This document shows, in pieces, positions 27,539 through 36,230 of a DNA stretch of 64,000 bases. The first letter of the stretch is position 1. Every line of letters begins with the position of its first letter. The stretch is from Pedobacter cryoconitis. GTDB taxonomy: Bacteria; Bacteroidota; Bacteroidia; Sphingobacteriales; Sphingobacteriaceae. The notes below the pieces were generated by a model that saw only the letters and a program-made list of their open reading frames with translations, was not told the DNA's origin and ran no database searches. The translations under genes were made by a program, and so were the position numbers. Location: assembly GCF_014200595.1 (NCBI RefSeq), contig NZ_JACHCG010000003.1, positions 534,084 through 598,083 on the forward strand. The letters run 5' to 3'.

Positions 27539-27830
27539 GTTAATTGTGAGGCGTTAGTCACGCAATCCTATGCCAGGTTTTAAGTAAAAGAATAACATTA
27601 ACCGTTTGCTTATACTTTATTTGACCAGACATAGATGTGTGATACATTCAGTGCAATCTGGGCAAAATAGTCAGTAGTAAAAATGACTAGTTATAGTCAT
27701 TTTTACTTTTATTTATATAACAAGAAATCGGATCAAGTCATAAACTTGTGGATCAGGGATTAAATTTCAAGTTTTGGGTTTGATATTTTCTTAGTTCAAA
27801 TCAGCTGGTTACGATTCTTTAATAAGCTGA

Positions 27831-28014
27831 TTACTTCCTGATTTTTCCAGACTTGCTACTTTTACGAAAGTTCTCTGATGCCTTTTTCGGTTTCCATTGA
27901 TTGTTTCATTATGCCCGGTACAGAACTTTTGAAACACCCAGTACTCCAAACTGCTGCTTTAAAAATGAAACCGCCCAGGATTCCCTTTGAAAATTTACCC
28001 GTTAAACTTCCCAT
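27831..28014 (-). pseudogene. Frameshifted remnant of a small Bacteroidota protein
   Basis: Starting at the ATG at 28014, the frame reads MGSLTGKFSKGILGGF and on to residue 50, then stops. Shifting frame at the A run after METE continues as KKASENFRKSSKSGKIRK to a stop at 27831. The two pieces together resemble the N terminus of small Bacteroidota proteins that start with a KGILGGF-like motif (DUF6266-like, by memory). The rest of such a protein is missing, so I call it a decayed fragment. Confidence 0.4.
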
Positions 28015-28079
28015 AATAAATAAATGTTTTCCACCGATGTAAGCTATTAGCGTTAAAGATTATCCTGATGCGTAAGAAA

Positions 28080-28119
28080 TGTCCGCAATTGTCCGCAGCT
28101 GTCTGCAGTTGTCCCTGGG
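28080..28119. repeat. 10-base tandem repeat, TGTCCGCAGY
   Basis: Three good copies (TGTCCGCAAT, TGTCCGCAGC, TGTCTGCAGT) and a fourth partial one follow each other without gaps. Confidence 0.75.
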
Positions 28120-28223
28120 TTAGTCCAATGGAAAATTATAATTTCATTAATCTTTAACTAGTTATGGTTTGGTTTTGCCTGAGTGGTGGTCGGGATGACA
28201 CCAGGTTGAGAACAGGCTTTAAG

Positions 28224-28275
28224 CATGGCAAGTCCAAGTGATTTCAACTAGTTGTTTTGACTTGGACTTGCCATG
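28224..28275. repeat. Perfect 16-bp inverted repeat with 20-base loop
   Basis: CATGGCAAGTCCAAGT (28224-28239) is the exact reverse complement of 28260-28275; the loop itself contains CAACTAGTTG, a 10-base palindrome. No T run follows, so it is not a plain terminator. Confidence 0.8.
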
Positions 28276-28311
28276 GACTCAACTTGCTCTTACCTTGGTC
28301 TTACCCTAACG

Positions 28312-28342
28312 AGTACCCGGACAGTACCCGGGCAGTACCCGG
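28312..28342. repeat. Three 11-base-spaced AGTACCCGG repeats
   Basis: AGTACCCGG occurs at 28312, 28323 and 28334, one helical turn apart, in a stretch without genes. Confidence 0.7.
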
Positions 28343-28488
28343 CAGATATAGCTTTATTATTAAGCTATTTTGAATTTATTTACTAACAGCCCGGCCTTGT
28401 TTCGGCTGAGTCATTCCCATGCAAATTGAAAGCTTTCAGCGCAACTTGATCCGGAAAAATTGAATATTCCGGGAGTCATTAAACCAAA

Positions 28489-28517
28489 AAACCCTGTCAT
28501 CAAATGATAACAGGGTT
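28489..28517. terminator. Hairpin terminator, displaced tRNA-Asp terminator
   Basis: AACCCTGT and ACAGGGTT pair around a small loop, with A and T runs on both sides. It sits at the same distance from the att core as the terminator beside the intact tRNA-Asp, and the flanks are related, so it was probably the original terminator of tRNA-Asp before integration. Confidence 0.75.
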
Positions 28518-28537
28518 TTTTAATGTTTTGTCTAATT

Positions 28538-28553
28538 TTGCGGACCGGACGGG
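28538..28553. repeat. Distal attachment-site core (tRNA-Asp 3' fragment)
   Basis: TTGCGGACCGGACGGG repeats exactly at 45820. The identity ends at 28554, where the tRNA T-arm would continue, so this is not a gene but the far att copy. Related but diverged sequence extends about 100 bases to its left. Confidence 0.9.
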
Positions 28554-28703
28554 TCTTTATGAAAGTAGGCTAACAGCCTTTAAATGACGTTTTTTAGCTT
28601 TTTATATTAGCGACTCATGAATTACTCACTAAAATCATAGTACAATATAGCTACAATGCTAGATACTAATATACGGATAATTAGTTAATCATCGATAAAT
28701 TTG

Positions 28704-29894
28704 TCATGATTTAAGGTCTTGGATAGTAAGTTGTCCCATTAAAAGTTTAAAAAAAGCAGATTCTCCTCCGCTACCCGGTTTAAAATTTCCAGATGTGAAA
28801 TCACCATCTGCGACACTTAAATTTGAAAACACCACACGAAATTCTTCAATTGTAGGTATTCTTCCAATTTCATCACCAACTAACTGTAAGTAAACTATTT
28901 TTAAAAATCTCATTAAAGCTTTAAAAGCATTTGATCTCGGTAAGATATTTCCTTCTTGGTCTTTGCTGTTCCATGCAATAGGCCAGACCTCTTGAACGCT
29001 TTTAAAATAATTAAATATTATGATTGCTATATCATTATCTTGTTCATTTATAAAGAGGTTCCTGAATGGGTATTTTTTCAATTCTAGTTGGTCAAGACGC
29101 CGTGGTACTTTTCCTTTCATGTACAAAGTCCTGTCAGCAAATGGATCTGGCGAAATTAATTTGATCAGTGATTCTACAAATCCTGCTTGAGTAAGAGGTT
29201 CCGACGTATCTCTTCCTTTAGTTTTAACGCCTAACCTTTTGATTCTTTCAAATAGGGGGCTTCTGTCGTCAGCGCTATCTAACGCTACAGCTATTTGATG
29301 GCATGTGCGAAAGGGACTTCTCGTTTTAGATAATCCCTCCAGATCATAAACCAAACTTTTATTGACTTTTGTCTGAGCTAAATTGACTGTAGCAAATATA
29401 TTTGCTTGTTCATCAACGTCTAAACCCACGAAAATTACGACATTAAATTGAAACGTACCAATTTGGTTATAAAGCACTTGGTCGAATTCTTTATTTTCAT
29501 TTATAAAAGCTCCTATTCTATGCTGACCATCTAAGACTTTTGCTATTTTATCCATAGGAATAGAATCTTCGTCAAAATCAGCTTTATATGCTTTTAATGT
29601 CATGACTCCACTTTGATCGTATTCAGCGCAATTTTGATCTACAGCTAATACTATTCCGGTAGGGAATGAAGCATCAGGTGAATATAAATATTGTTTTATC
29701 TTATTAACCCTTGCTTTATCCAAAGGCCTCTGGATTCCAAGGTATTTTTCGAAATCACGTTGCTCACCTTCAATTCTACGAACGTCCGAATACGCAATTG
29801 AAACAAGCTCTTTTGCTCCTATAGTGCCGATAAAAAAGTCACCCAAGGGTTGACTCATTTGTATTACTGGGAAACTTATATCAACTTGATTCAT
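28704..29894 (-). CDS. DGQHR-domain protein (DndB-like fold)
   Basis: The 396-residue protein carries KVLDGQHRIGAF near residues 116-127, the signature of DGQHR/DndB-type proteins, followed by the typical downstream helix region with ANIFATVNLAQTKVNKSL (residues about 160-180). DndB proteins regulate or accompany DNA phosphorothioation, but no dnd genes are here. Its start overlaps the stop of the membrane-protein gene by four bases (ATGA), so the two are coupled. A second DGQHR protein and a Dam methylase lie upstream in the same direction. Role in DNA modification or defence is inferred from that setting. The biochemical function of the DGQHR motif is not visible. Confidence 0.85.
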   Translation of the reverse strand: MNQVDISFPVIQMSQPLGDFFIGTIGAKELVSIAYSDVRRIEGEQRDFEKYLGIQRPLDKARVNKIKQYLYSPDASFPTGIVLAVDQNCAEYDQSGVMTLKAYKADFDEDSIPMDKIAKVLDGQHRIGAFINENKEFDQVLYNQIGTFQFNVVIFVGLDVDEQANIFATVNLAQTKVNKSLVYDLEGLSKTRSPFRTCHQIAVALDSADDRSPLFERIKRLGVKTKGRDTSEPLTQAGFVESLIKLISPDPFADRTLYMKGKVPRRLDQLELKKYPFRNLFINEQDNDIAIIIFNYFKSVQEVWPIAWNSKDQEGNILPRSNAFKALMRFLKIVYLQLVGDEIGRIPTIEEFRVVFSNLSVADGDFTSGNFKPGSGGESAFFKLLMGQLTIQDLKS

Positions 29895-30445
29895 TGTGGT
29901 TTATTTATTCCTTTTGTAAAAGATGCATTGAAATTTTCTTGCTGATTTTTTCTAACACTTGACCAATTTGAAAAACTTCCATGGTAAATGGAATAGATTC
30001 TAAGAAAAACTGAGGTCATTAGAAAGCCTAATGATAGTTTAAAATAAAGATCAAATGTATGCTGCTCTAGATTTATTCCGCTTACCCATTTATTTTTAGC
30101 AATTAAATAAAGGGTTACAGTTGCTATGTAAACTAAAATAGTAAGGAGGAAAAAAAATTTTACAAGTGGTAATCTATAGTTAGTCCCATGAGTTTTTACT
30201 ATTAAATAAACAGATGGAGCCATAAAGCTTGAGCAATATGACAACATTTCTCCTGGAATAAGCTTTTCCTGAAAAGCGCTAATAAACGAATTCTGTGGAA
30301 TTGCTGCAATACAAATATTTATAGCCAAAGGTACGAATGCTAGGCTTGTCATGAATAACACTTCTTCAAAGCTGTTACCCAACGCAGAAAAATTTATATC
30401 AAGGAAATATGTTTTAATGTTATTGAGCACTTTTTTCATTGTCAC
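29891..30445 (-). CDS. Four-helix membrane protein coupled to the DGQHR gene
   Basis: The 184-residue protein has four hydrophobic segments (about residues 30-50, 68-84, 93-118, 128-148) and a polar, Asn/Lys-rich C-terminal tail of about 30 residues. I do not recognise the family. It is translationally coupled to the following DGQHR gene and follows the nuclease-DGQHR-HEPN gene after 91 bases. In defence modules small membrane proteins often act as effectors that depolarise or break the membrane; here that is only a possibility. Confidence 0.75.
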   Translation of the reverse strand: MTMKKVLNNIKTYFLDINFSALGNSFEEVLFMTSLAFVPLAINICIAAIPQNSFISAFQEKLIPGEMLSYCSSFMAPSVYLIVKTHGTNYRLPLVKFFFLLTILVYIATVTLYLIAKNKWVSGINLEQHTFDLYFKLSLGFLMTSVFLRIYSIYHGSFSNWSSVRKNQQENFNASFTKGINKPQ

Positions 30446-30536
30446 TAAGTTTGATTGCGTTTAATTTAGTCTACCCTATATAAAAGTTATAATTAAGATT
30501 TTGGTGGAAGTAACATCCTAATACGGTTCTATTTTT

Positions 30537-32813
30537 CTAGCCCTGTAACCAGTCATGTATTTCTTCTATAAAGGATAACTCTTCCCCCGTAACATAGTAA
30601 GTGTGGGAGTTCTCATTTCGAATACGATTTAGTTCTACCATCCATTTTGTTTTATTCTCTTTACCTCCGGATATTTTTTCTTCACCGGGCTTTGTAAAGG
30701 TTTTTTCAAAAAGCTTTTGCCAGGTTTTGAGGATAATCTCTCTATAATCAATCAAATGTAATTGATCCCATGGCTCCTTCTCATCATCTTCATCCTCAAT
30801 ATCTCTATTTTTTTTTGCTGCTAAGAGAGTTGCGTCAGAATATATTTTTTCAGGTACACCTTTTTTAAACCAATTTTTGCCGAATTCCTCTTCAAGTTTT
30901 TCTCTGACTCTTATTTTCAGGAAGGTATTTTCAATTTCTCTAATTAGTTTAAAAGCCTTTTCATTGTTTTCTTTCTCTTCTTTTTTGAGATATTCATCTA
31001 ATCCTTCATAGTGTATTTCAGGATGATTTATTCGCATGGCACTTTGTAGAGTACGCCAATACTTAGCGTCACCAGAAGTGCCATAAGCTGTTTTTAATTC
31101 GGTAGTCTTAGCATCGGTAAGATCCTTATAAAAATGAATTATTGTGTCGAGATAGGTCTTTATTTCTTCGAATGTTGCTTTTACATTTGTAACGACTTTA
31201 GTATCTTCATTTTTAAACAAATGATTTAAAAGATCATTTAACATTAAAGTAATTGCATAAAAGCCTTTGTTAATAACTATTATATTACCTTCTTGCTCCC
31301 ACATGTCCTCTAGACTATCTTTTAAGTAGCCAAAGCACTTAAATAAAAAATCAGAAATATTAAGATAGGCTTTGTCAAGATCACCGGTATAAAACGTGCC
31401 TAACTTTTCTATTTCGAACTTTTTGACTTTTCCAAGAAAGTCTGATCTATTTATTGCCAGATTAATATGTTCGGTAGTGATTGATCTTTTGTCCTCACCG
31501 ATTGAAATTTTGCCAAAAAATGGTGATCTGCGATTTTCACCAAGATTAATCGCAATCTTGGATTTGAGTGCTTTCAATTGATCAAGCCTACTATCTGAGT
31601 CCCAAAGCAAATCAGCATCAAGTGTATTTCTTAAATCTTTTGGTACTGCTTTTTGATTTTCATTAATCTGCATAAAAAGCTTTACCTGTTCAGATCTATC
31701 TAAGTTTACCAAAGCAACTACTGGAATGGTATTACTTGACTTATATTGAGAATTAGAATAACCATACAAACGATGTTGGCCATCAATTATATAAGCTGAT
31801 CTATATTTTTTAGGTAAGTGTAAGACACCGATCCTTGATATAGCATCGGGTACCTGATTGTTACTCTGATCGAACACTAACTTTTTATTTTTTTCTGAAA
31901 CAATATTTATAATGATTGAATTTGGAAAATACCCTTTGTCCTCATCAATAAATGTGTGTATTTCTTTTAGCCTATTCTTTTTTATCAAACGTTGGTAGGT
32001 AGGCATCATATTTTCGTTTGCCTTATTCCTATGGAGTACAAATCCTATTTTCAATAGTTTTTCCGGTTCAATAGAAAACGAATAGTAAGTATGGCCACCC
32101 ATTTTTCCCTCTATTGCGGGGATCTTGTTTTCCAGGTCAGGAATTTCTTGGCCTGCAAATAGACTTCCTAGCAATTGGTACCTTGCAGCAATTCCTATTT
32201 GAGAATGTAATAAATAATAGTAGTCAATTATCTCCTCTGAAAAATGAATTCCTTCAACACTTGCCAGCCGTTGTACATCATTATCAGAAATTCCTAATTT
32301 ACTCGTTGCAAGTATGTATTTAAACTTTGGTTTAGTCAATGGAAATAGTGCAGAGATTGTATTAATTATCCCCGCTTTTTTGCTTTTCATTGCTTCTAAT
32401 TCTTGCTTGAAATCACCAATTTTGTTTTTCATAGCAGACTTACATTCTACTATTAGAACGGTTTCATCATCCTTAGCAAATACATCAATTTGATGTGTCA
32501 GGTTTGGATCTTTCTTATCATAAGGTATATGAAAGTGGCGATCTTTGTTTAGCAGTTTGAAACCTAAAAGTGCAAAAATAGACCACACTTTATCTTCGAA
32601 TGCTATGTCTTCAGGTTTTTTCTTGAAAACCTTAGTTTTTGTTTTTAACTCTACATTCAACTGCCATCCAGATGAGAGTTTTTCATTTAGAAGAGCTGAA
32701 CCATTAACAAAGCTCTCAAAATAAGAATCCGATTTTCTAACACGTAACTGCTTAGCAATGTCATTGTCTGTAATTAACTTCCCAATAAGTTTAACTTTTA
32801 GTTCTTCGGTCAT
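30537..32813 (-). CDS. PD-(D/E)XK nuclease - DGQHR - HEPN-like multidomain protein
   Basis: Three parts can be seen in 758 residues. Residues 70-140 hold a restriction-type core: HQIDVFAKDD then VLIVECKSAM, giving D110, E123 and K125 of a PD-(D/E)XK site. Residues 250-450 hold the DGQHR domain (YIIDGQHRLYGY near 343, then LFMQINENQKAVPKDLRN). The C terminus, near 727-735, has RIRNENSHTYYV, an R-x4-H motif as in HEPN ribonucleases of the Swt1 type. The start overlaps the Dam methylase stop by four bases. The fusion suggests a nuclease controlled by DNA modification state. This is inference; each domain call is by motif only. Confidence 0.85.
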   Translation of the reverse strand: MTEELKVKLIGKLITDNDIAKQLRVRKSDSYFESFVNGSALLNEKLSSGWQLNVELKTKTKVFKKKPEDIAFEDKVWSIFALLGFKLLNKDRHFHIPYDKKDPNLTHQIDVFAKDDETVLIVECKSAMKNKIGDFKQELEAMKSKKAGIINTISALFPLTKPKFKYILATSKLGISDNDVQRLASVEGIHFSEEIIDYYYLLHSQIGIAARYQLLGSLFAGQEIPDLENKIPAIEGKMGGHTYYSFSIEPEKLLKIGFVLHRNKANENMMPTYQRLIKKNRLKEIHTFIDEDKGYFPNSIIINIVSEKNKKLVFDQSNNQVPDAISRIGVLHLPKKYRSAYIIDGQHRLYGYSNSQYKSSNTIPVVALVNLDRSEQVKLFMQINENQKAVPKDLRNTLDADLLWDSDSRLDQLKALKSKIAINLGENRRSPFFGKISIGEDKRSITTEHINLAINRSDFLGKVKKFEIEKLGTFYTGDLDKAYLNISDFLFKCFGYLKDSLEDMWEQEGNIIVINKGFYAITLMLNDLLNHLFKNEDTKVVTNVKATFEEIKTYLDTIIHFYKDLTDAKTTELKTAYGTSGDAKYWRTLQSAMRINHPEIHYEGLDEYLKKEEKENNEKAFKLIREIENTFLKIRVREKLEEEFGKNWFKKGVPEKIYSDATLLAAKKNRDIEDEDDEKEPWDQLHLIDYREIILKTWQKLFEKTFTKPGEEKISGGKENKTKWMVELNRIRNENSHTYYVTGEELSFIEEIHDWLQG

Positions 32814-33640
32814 AATACTACATTGGTAAAGATATATTCACTTGTTTGGCCTCTTTCTGCTTTAGTACCTCCAATTAAGCTTGCTCTATTAAATTCAAAT
32901 TGATTATCTCCCTTATGAAAAATTTCTTTGATGGTTTTGTGGGCGGCATTTGTTAGAATATAGTAAACTCCCTTATCTTTCAATTCATCAATAAGTTTAC
33001 TCAACCGGATTTGATCTTCCAATGAAAATATTTTCTCATTATATTGAATGAATCCATTAAGATTGTGAGAGACCGTGTATGGAGGATCTAGAAATACTAA
33101 ATCTCCGCTATTGACGTTATTTATTATATCATAAAAATCGCTTTGTTTAATACTAGTGTTCTTAAGTGCTTCCTGTGCTGATAGTAGATTTTCTTTATCA
33201 AGGAAATTCTTTTTCCTGAATCCAAAAGGCACATTATAAACCCCTTGAAGATTTACCCTATAAATCCCGTTAAAAGAGGTCTGATTTAAGTATATAAATC
33301 TAGCTGCCCGATCAGTAGGAAGATCAAAATTTAAAGATCTAATTTTATAGTACTCTTCTTCAGTATTATTAAATGACTCCAACTTATTAATAACTCCCAA
33401 AGCATCATCTTTTATTGCTTGATAAGTCTCGATCAATTCACCATTGAGATCAGAAAGGTATGAATGACCCGTTGGCTGCAAATAAAAATAAGTCGCTGCA
33501 CCACCTAAAAAAGCCTCGTGATAATTATTGAAATTGGACTTTTTAACATTTTTAAGATGTTTAAGTAACCAAGTTTTTCCACCAGCCCATCTTAAAAATG
33601 GTTTAATATTTGAATCTATTTCTTCTTTTATTAACTTCAT
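32810..33640 (-). CDS. Dam-family adenine-N6 DNA methyltransferase
   Basis: The 276-residue protein has the Dam/M.DpnII layout: motif X/I PFLRWAGGKTWLL (residues 14-26), AFLGGAATYFYLQP, and catalytic motif IV DPPY near residue 185 (GDLVFLDPPYTVS). The NQTSFNGIYRVN segment is the usual target-recognition side. It methylates adenine in a short site that cannot be read from sequence. It is first of a four-gene unit and is translationally coupled to the nuclease-DGQHR protein, as methylase and nuclease are in restriction-modification systems. The codon and base use here is visibly more A/T-rich than the backbone genes. Confidence 0.92.
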   Translation of the reverse strand: MKLIKEEIDSNIKPFLRWAGGKTWLLKHLKNVKKSNFNNYHEAFLGGAATYFYLQPTGHSYLSDLNGELIETYQAIKDDALGVINKLESFNNTEEEYYKIRSLNFDLPTDRAARFIYLNQTSFNGIYRVNLQGVYNVPFGFRKKNFLDKENLLSAQEALKNTSIKQSDFYDIINNVNSGDLVFLDPPYTVSHNLNGFIQYNEKIFSLEDQIRLSKLIDELKDKGVYYILTNAAHKTIKEIFHKGDNQFEFNRASLIGGTKAERGQTSEYIFTNVVL

Positions 33641-34163
33641 TTGTTTTTATAATATCACAGCCTTCCAACTACCAAAAAAAGTATGAATTGATAGTAATTA
33701 ATTTTGTAATAAGACCAATAAGGTATTCTTTTTTTATGAGTGTGCAAAGAAACGTATAAATATTAACTTAATATTTAAAAGAAATATTTTTGAAATAGAT
33801 ATTTAACAAATTGCGTAAAGGGTTCATCACTATTTTATTCGGTTGAAGTTAGAGATACTAATGTGCTGTAATAATTGATTACAAAGTTAGTTTTAATGGA
33901 TTGCGCCAATTAGCCCCAAAATCATTTTCCGTAAATCTTACAGCAAAACCCCTTCGGTTTTGCAAGCCGCAAATGAGCGGAGGATGCTTTTTCATTGCTT
34001 CCATAATCAAAGTTTTTTTATTTGAACTGTTTTTAGATTCTAGAACTCCAAATGTAAATATATTGGAATCCTCATTTTTACGGTTTACCGTAAATCTTTT
34101 AGTGGCTTACTGATAGAAATCTAAAAAATGCTAATACTTCAAGATACCTTACACTCCATATTA
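33641..34163. other. Intergenic region upstream of the Dam/DGQHR module
   Basis: No convincing gene in 523 bases. It should carry the promoter of the methylase unit. It contains AAGCCGCAAATGAGCGG (33964-33980), found inverted at 38163-38179, and TTTTCCGTAAAT near 33925, likewise found inverted near 38220. Confidence 0.55.
33964..33980. repeat. Left copy of a 17-base inverted repeat flanking the mobilization module
   Basis: AAGCCGCAAATGAGCGG is the exact reverse complement of 38163-38179. Related TTTTCCGTAAAT sequences accompany both copies, so a longer decayed inverted repeat is likely. Confidence 0.75.
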
Positions 34164-34823
34164 TTAACGATTTCTTTTCTTCTTTTTTAACCTTTTAGCT
34201 TCCTTTATTGCCTTTGCCAATTCCTGTGCTTTCCTATTGGCTATCGCCTCGGCTCCTGCTAGAGCAAGTTGCTGAGCTTCCAGTTGCTTGGTTTTCTTTT
34301 CCATTCCTTCGGGGTCTGGATAGTACACACTATCGACTGTATAAGCTGCAATGGGATACATTTGCCGTACCATTCTGAACTTTACATCATTGTCTTTCAT
34401 CCTTCCGTTGTCATTCCAAAGATAAAGGCAGATACCCGTTAAAATGGCTGAAACGGTAAAGAGGACTAATCCTCCAATGACAAACCCTTTGGTTTTATCC
34501 TCAAAGCGGTGCAGTAGCTTCACTTGAATTTCTTTAGGGAAGTTTCTGAAAAGGGATTCCTGTCTTTTCATACTATCCTCAATGGTCAATATTAGATTTT
34601 GCGTAGCGATCACTTGCTGGCTGATTTCTTCCTGGATAGGAACGGTTTTGTCCTGTTCAGCGTTTTTGATGATCAGCTCTTTTAACTCGTCAAGCTGTCC
34701 GCTATAATCTTTAACATCCATCAATTTAGCTAATATTTCTTCGGCACTCCTCATTCTTTCCCCTAATTTAATGGTGAGTTCCTGATTGTCCTGTAACTGT
34801 TCCTGTATTTCCTGTGTGTTCAT
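34164..34823 (-). CDS. Coiled-coil membrane protein of the mobilization operon
   Basis: In 219 residues there is an N-terminal coiled coil (1-105, rich in Gln, Glu and Leu), one membrane helix (VIGGLVLFTVSAILTGICLYL, near 115-135) and a C-terminal Ala/Lys helix ending in a run of Lys and Arg. The start overlaps the relaxase stop by four bases. Proteins of this build regularly follow relaxase genes in Bacteroidota mobilizable elements. They may anchor the relaxosome at the membrane, but I know no tested function. Confidence 0.8.
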   Translation of the reverse strand: MNTQEIQEQLQDNQELTIKLGERMRSAEEILAKLMDVKDYSGQLDELKELIIKNAEQDKTVPIQEEISQQVIATQNLILTIEDSMKRQESLFRNFPKEIQVKLLHRFEDKTKGFVIGGLVLFTVSAILTGICLYLWNDNGRMKDNDVKFRMVRQMYPIAAYTVDSVYYPDPEGMEKKTKQLEAQQLALAGAEAIANRKAQELAKAIKEAKRLKKKKRNR

Positions 34824-35812
34824 CGGCTTATTCCGTTAGATTGTTCTTGATCAGTTTGCTGTCCGCGCTTCTTCTTTTTCTTCCTCTTTCTATATATTTT
34901 GGCATCGTCTTGATCGCCTGATTGAGCCGGTGCAAATTCAGGGCTTAGCAAGATTTCCAGTAAATTTTTACCACTGCTAAAGACAGGCTGACTGTCGTGC
35001 TGGTAATTTGTCCCTAGTACTTCCCTGATCTGATGCGCTACAGAAGGGCTGTTCTCTGTAAAGGCAATATGCTGCTGCTCCCTTTGCTGATTGAAATTGA
35101 GTTGTGCATTTAAATTGCCATAGCTGAATGCCCTGTCAATAGCGGAGCCTTTCATTTTAAACCCGTCTTTCTCAAATGAAATACCTTGTACTTCATTTGT
35201 ACCGCTCCGCATTTTGAAGTCAATCTGTATACCTTTAGCCTGCAAATTGCTTTCTAAGCCTTTCCAACTTACAGACTGTTTGACTGCTGATTTAATGGCA
35301 TCGAATAATTCATATCTTGATTTCTCCTTTCCTGTCAATGCCTGACGATTTACCTGCTGCTTTCCTTTGCCTAAATGGTAGCCGTGTTTTAGGGTGATTT
35401 CCCTACAGGCTTTGATATTTCGCCCGTAACTATTGTTATCAGAAATCGTATTCCCCTTGTTGTCTACACGGTTATAAATGATGTGCATGTGCGGATTGTT
35501 CCCATCATGATGCCTGACCATGACATATTGGGTATTGCGGATATTCATTTTCTCCATGTACTCCTTTGCCCGTTCTACCATGATTGTATTACTCAACTTT
35601 GGCAGGTCTTCATTGCTCCAGCTTAAAACCAGATGCCCCACGGCTTTACCTAACCCCGGTCTGTTTTTCCTTTGCTGGTTAAAATCCTGGGTAATTAAAA
35701 AAGCGTTTTGCATCCTCACCCCGTTAGCATCCAGGATCACAGCATCCTTCTTGTCCACTACATAGTGGACGCAACCGCCAAAGCTTTTTCCTGTAATGGG
35801 CTTACCGATCAT
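34820..35812 (-). CDS. MobA/MobB-type relaxase
   Basis: The 330-residue protein shows the relaxase histidine motif HHDGNNPHMHIIYNRVD (residues 101-117), with H102, H108 and H110 as likely metal ligands, an upstream VGHLVLSW strand, and a candidate nicking tyrosine among Y16 and Y17 in GGCVHYVV. It nicks oriT and leads the strand into the recipient. The C-terminal helicase or primase part of larger relaxases is missing, and the basic tail (KIYRKRKKKKKRG) may bind DNA. It overlaps MobC by 11 bases. Confidence 0.9.
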   Translation of the reverse strand: MIGKPITGKSFGGCVHYVVDKKDAVILDANGVRMQNAFLITQDFNQQRKNRPGLGKAVGHLVLSWSNEDLPKLSNTIMVERAKEYMEKMNIRNTQYVMVRHHDGNNPHMHIIYNRVDNKGNTISDNNSYGRNIKACREITLKHGYHLGKGKQQVNRQALTGKEKSRYELFDAIKSAVKQSVSWKGLESNLQAKGIQIDFKMRSGTNEVQGISFEKDGFKMKGSAIDRAFSYGNLNAQLNFNQQREQQHIAFTENSPSVAHQIREVLGTNYQHDSQPVFSSGKNLLEILLSPEFAPAQSGDQDDAKIYRKRKKKKKRGQQTDQEQSNGISR

Positions 35813-36179
35813 GTTTAGTCATTTTTAACATCAGTTCATCAACCTGTGTAAGCATTGTCCGGCACTTAACGGATAAGGATAACAGCCCTTCAACGTGAGC
35901 CAAACGGGTGAGCTGATTCAGGTTGTTGGCAAGCCCTGCCAAGAGCCTATACCATCCGCTTTCCTCGGTAGAAAAGCGGGGCACAATGCCTGCACTTTTT
36001 GCCGCCCTTCTAAACCACTCGCTGGGTTTAACTCCTGCCTTTTTAGATTTATCTTCGATCAGTAACCGCTCGGTTGGGGTTAGCCTGATCATCAGGATTT
36101 CACTTCTTTTGATCCCTTTCTTTGGTCTGCCGTGCAACCGTTTTTTTGCAGGCTTTTTATTTTCATCGTTAACTTGCAT
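35802..36179 (-). CDS. mobC: MobC-like relaxosome accessory protein
   Basis: This protein has a ribbon-helix-helix-like basic N terminus (KKRLHGRPKKG), then the MobC pattern IRLTPTERLLIEDKSKKAGVKPSEWFRRAA and a C-terminal NLNQLTRLAH helix. I choose the ATG at 36179 (MQVNDENK), which has the ribosome-binding sequence AAAGGAG 8-9 bases upstream; this gives 125 residues. A longer frame to 36278 would run through a hairpin likely to be part of oriT. MobC binds oriT and helps the relaxase open it. Confidence 0.87.
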   Translation of the reverse strand: MQVNDENKKPAKKRLHGRPKKGIKRSEILMIRLTPTERLLIEDKSKKAGVKPSEWFRRAAKSAGIVPRFSTEESGWYRLLAGLANNLNQLTRLAHVEGLLSLSVKCRTMLTQVDELMLKMTKHDR

Positions 36180-36230
36180 CCATTTTTCTCCTTTCTCATT
36201 TTTTAATGTGACCATCGGGAGCAAACCGAC

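Larger units (their letters stand above)
27539..28537. other. Long intergenic region left of the integrative element
   Basis: About 1 kb without an intact gene. It holds a frameshifted gene remnant (27831-28014), three to four 10-base repeats (28080-28119), a 16-bp perfect inverted repeat (28224-28275), three 11-base AGTACCCGG repeats (28312-28342) and a strong hairpin (28489-28517). By the element model this is the old chromosomal sequence downstream of tRNA-Asp. Confidence 0.6.

Noticed and set aside
28538-28560. Possible second tRNA-Asp
   Set aside because: Only 13 bases of the tRNA 3' end are present; the T-arm and all else are missing. It is an att copy.
28704-33640. Dnd phosphorothioation system
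   Set aside because: DGQHR proteins resemble DndB, but no dndA, C, D or E homolog is present.
33901-34113. 70-aa plus-strand ORF upstream of the mobilization genes
   Set aside because: Composition looks random, there is no ribosome-binding site, and it covers an inverted repeat.
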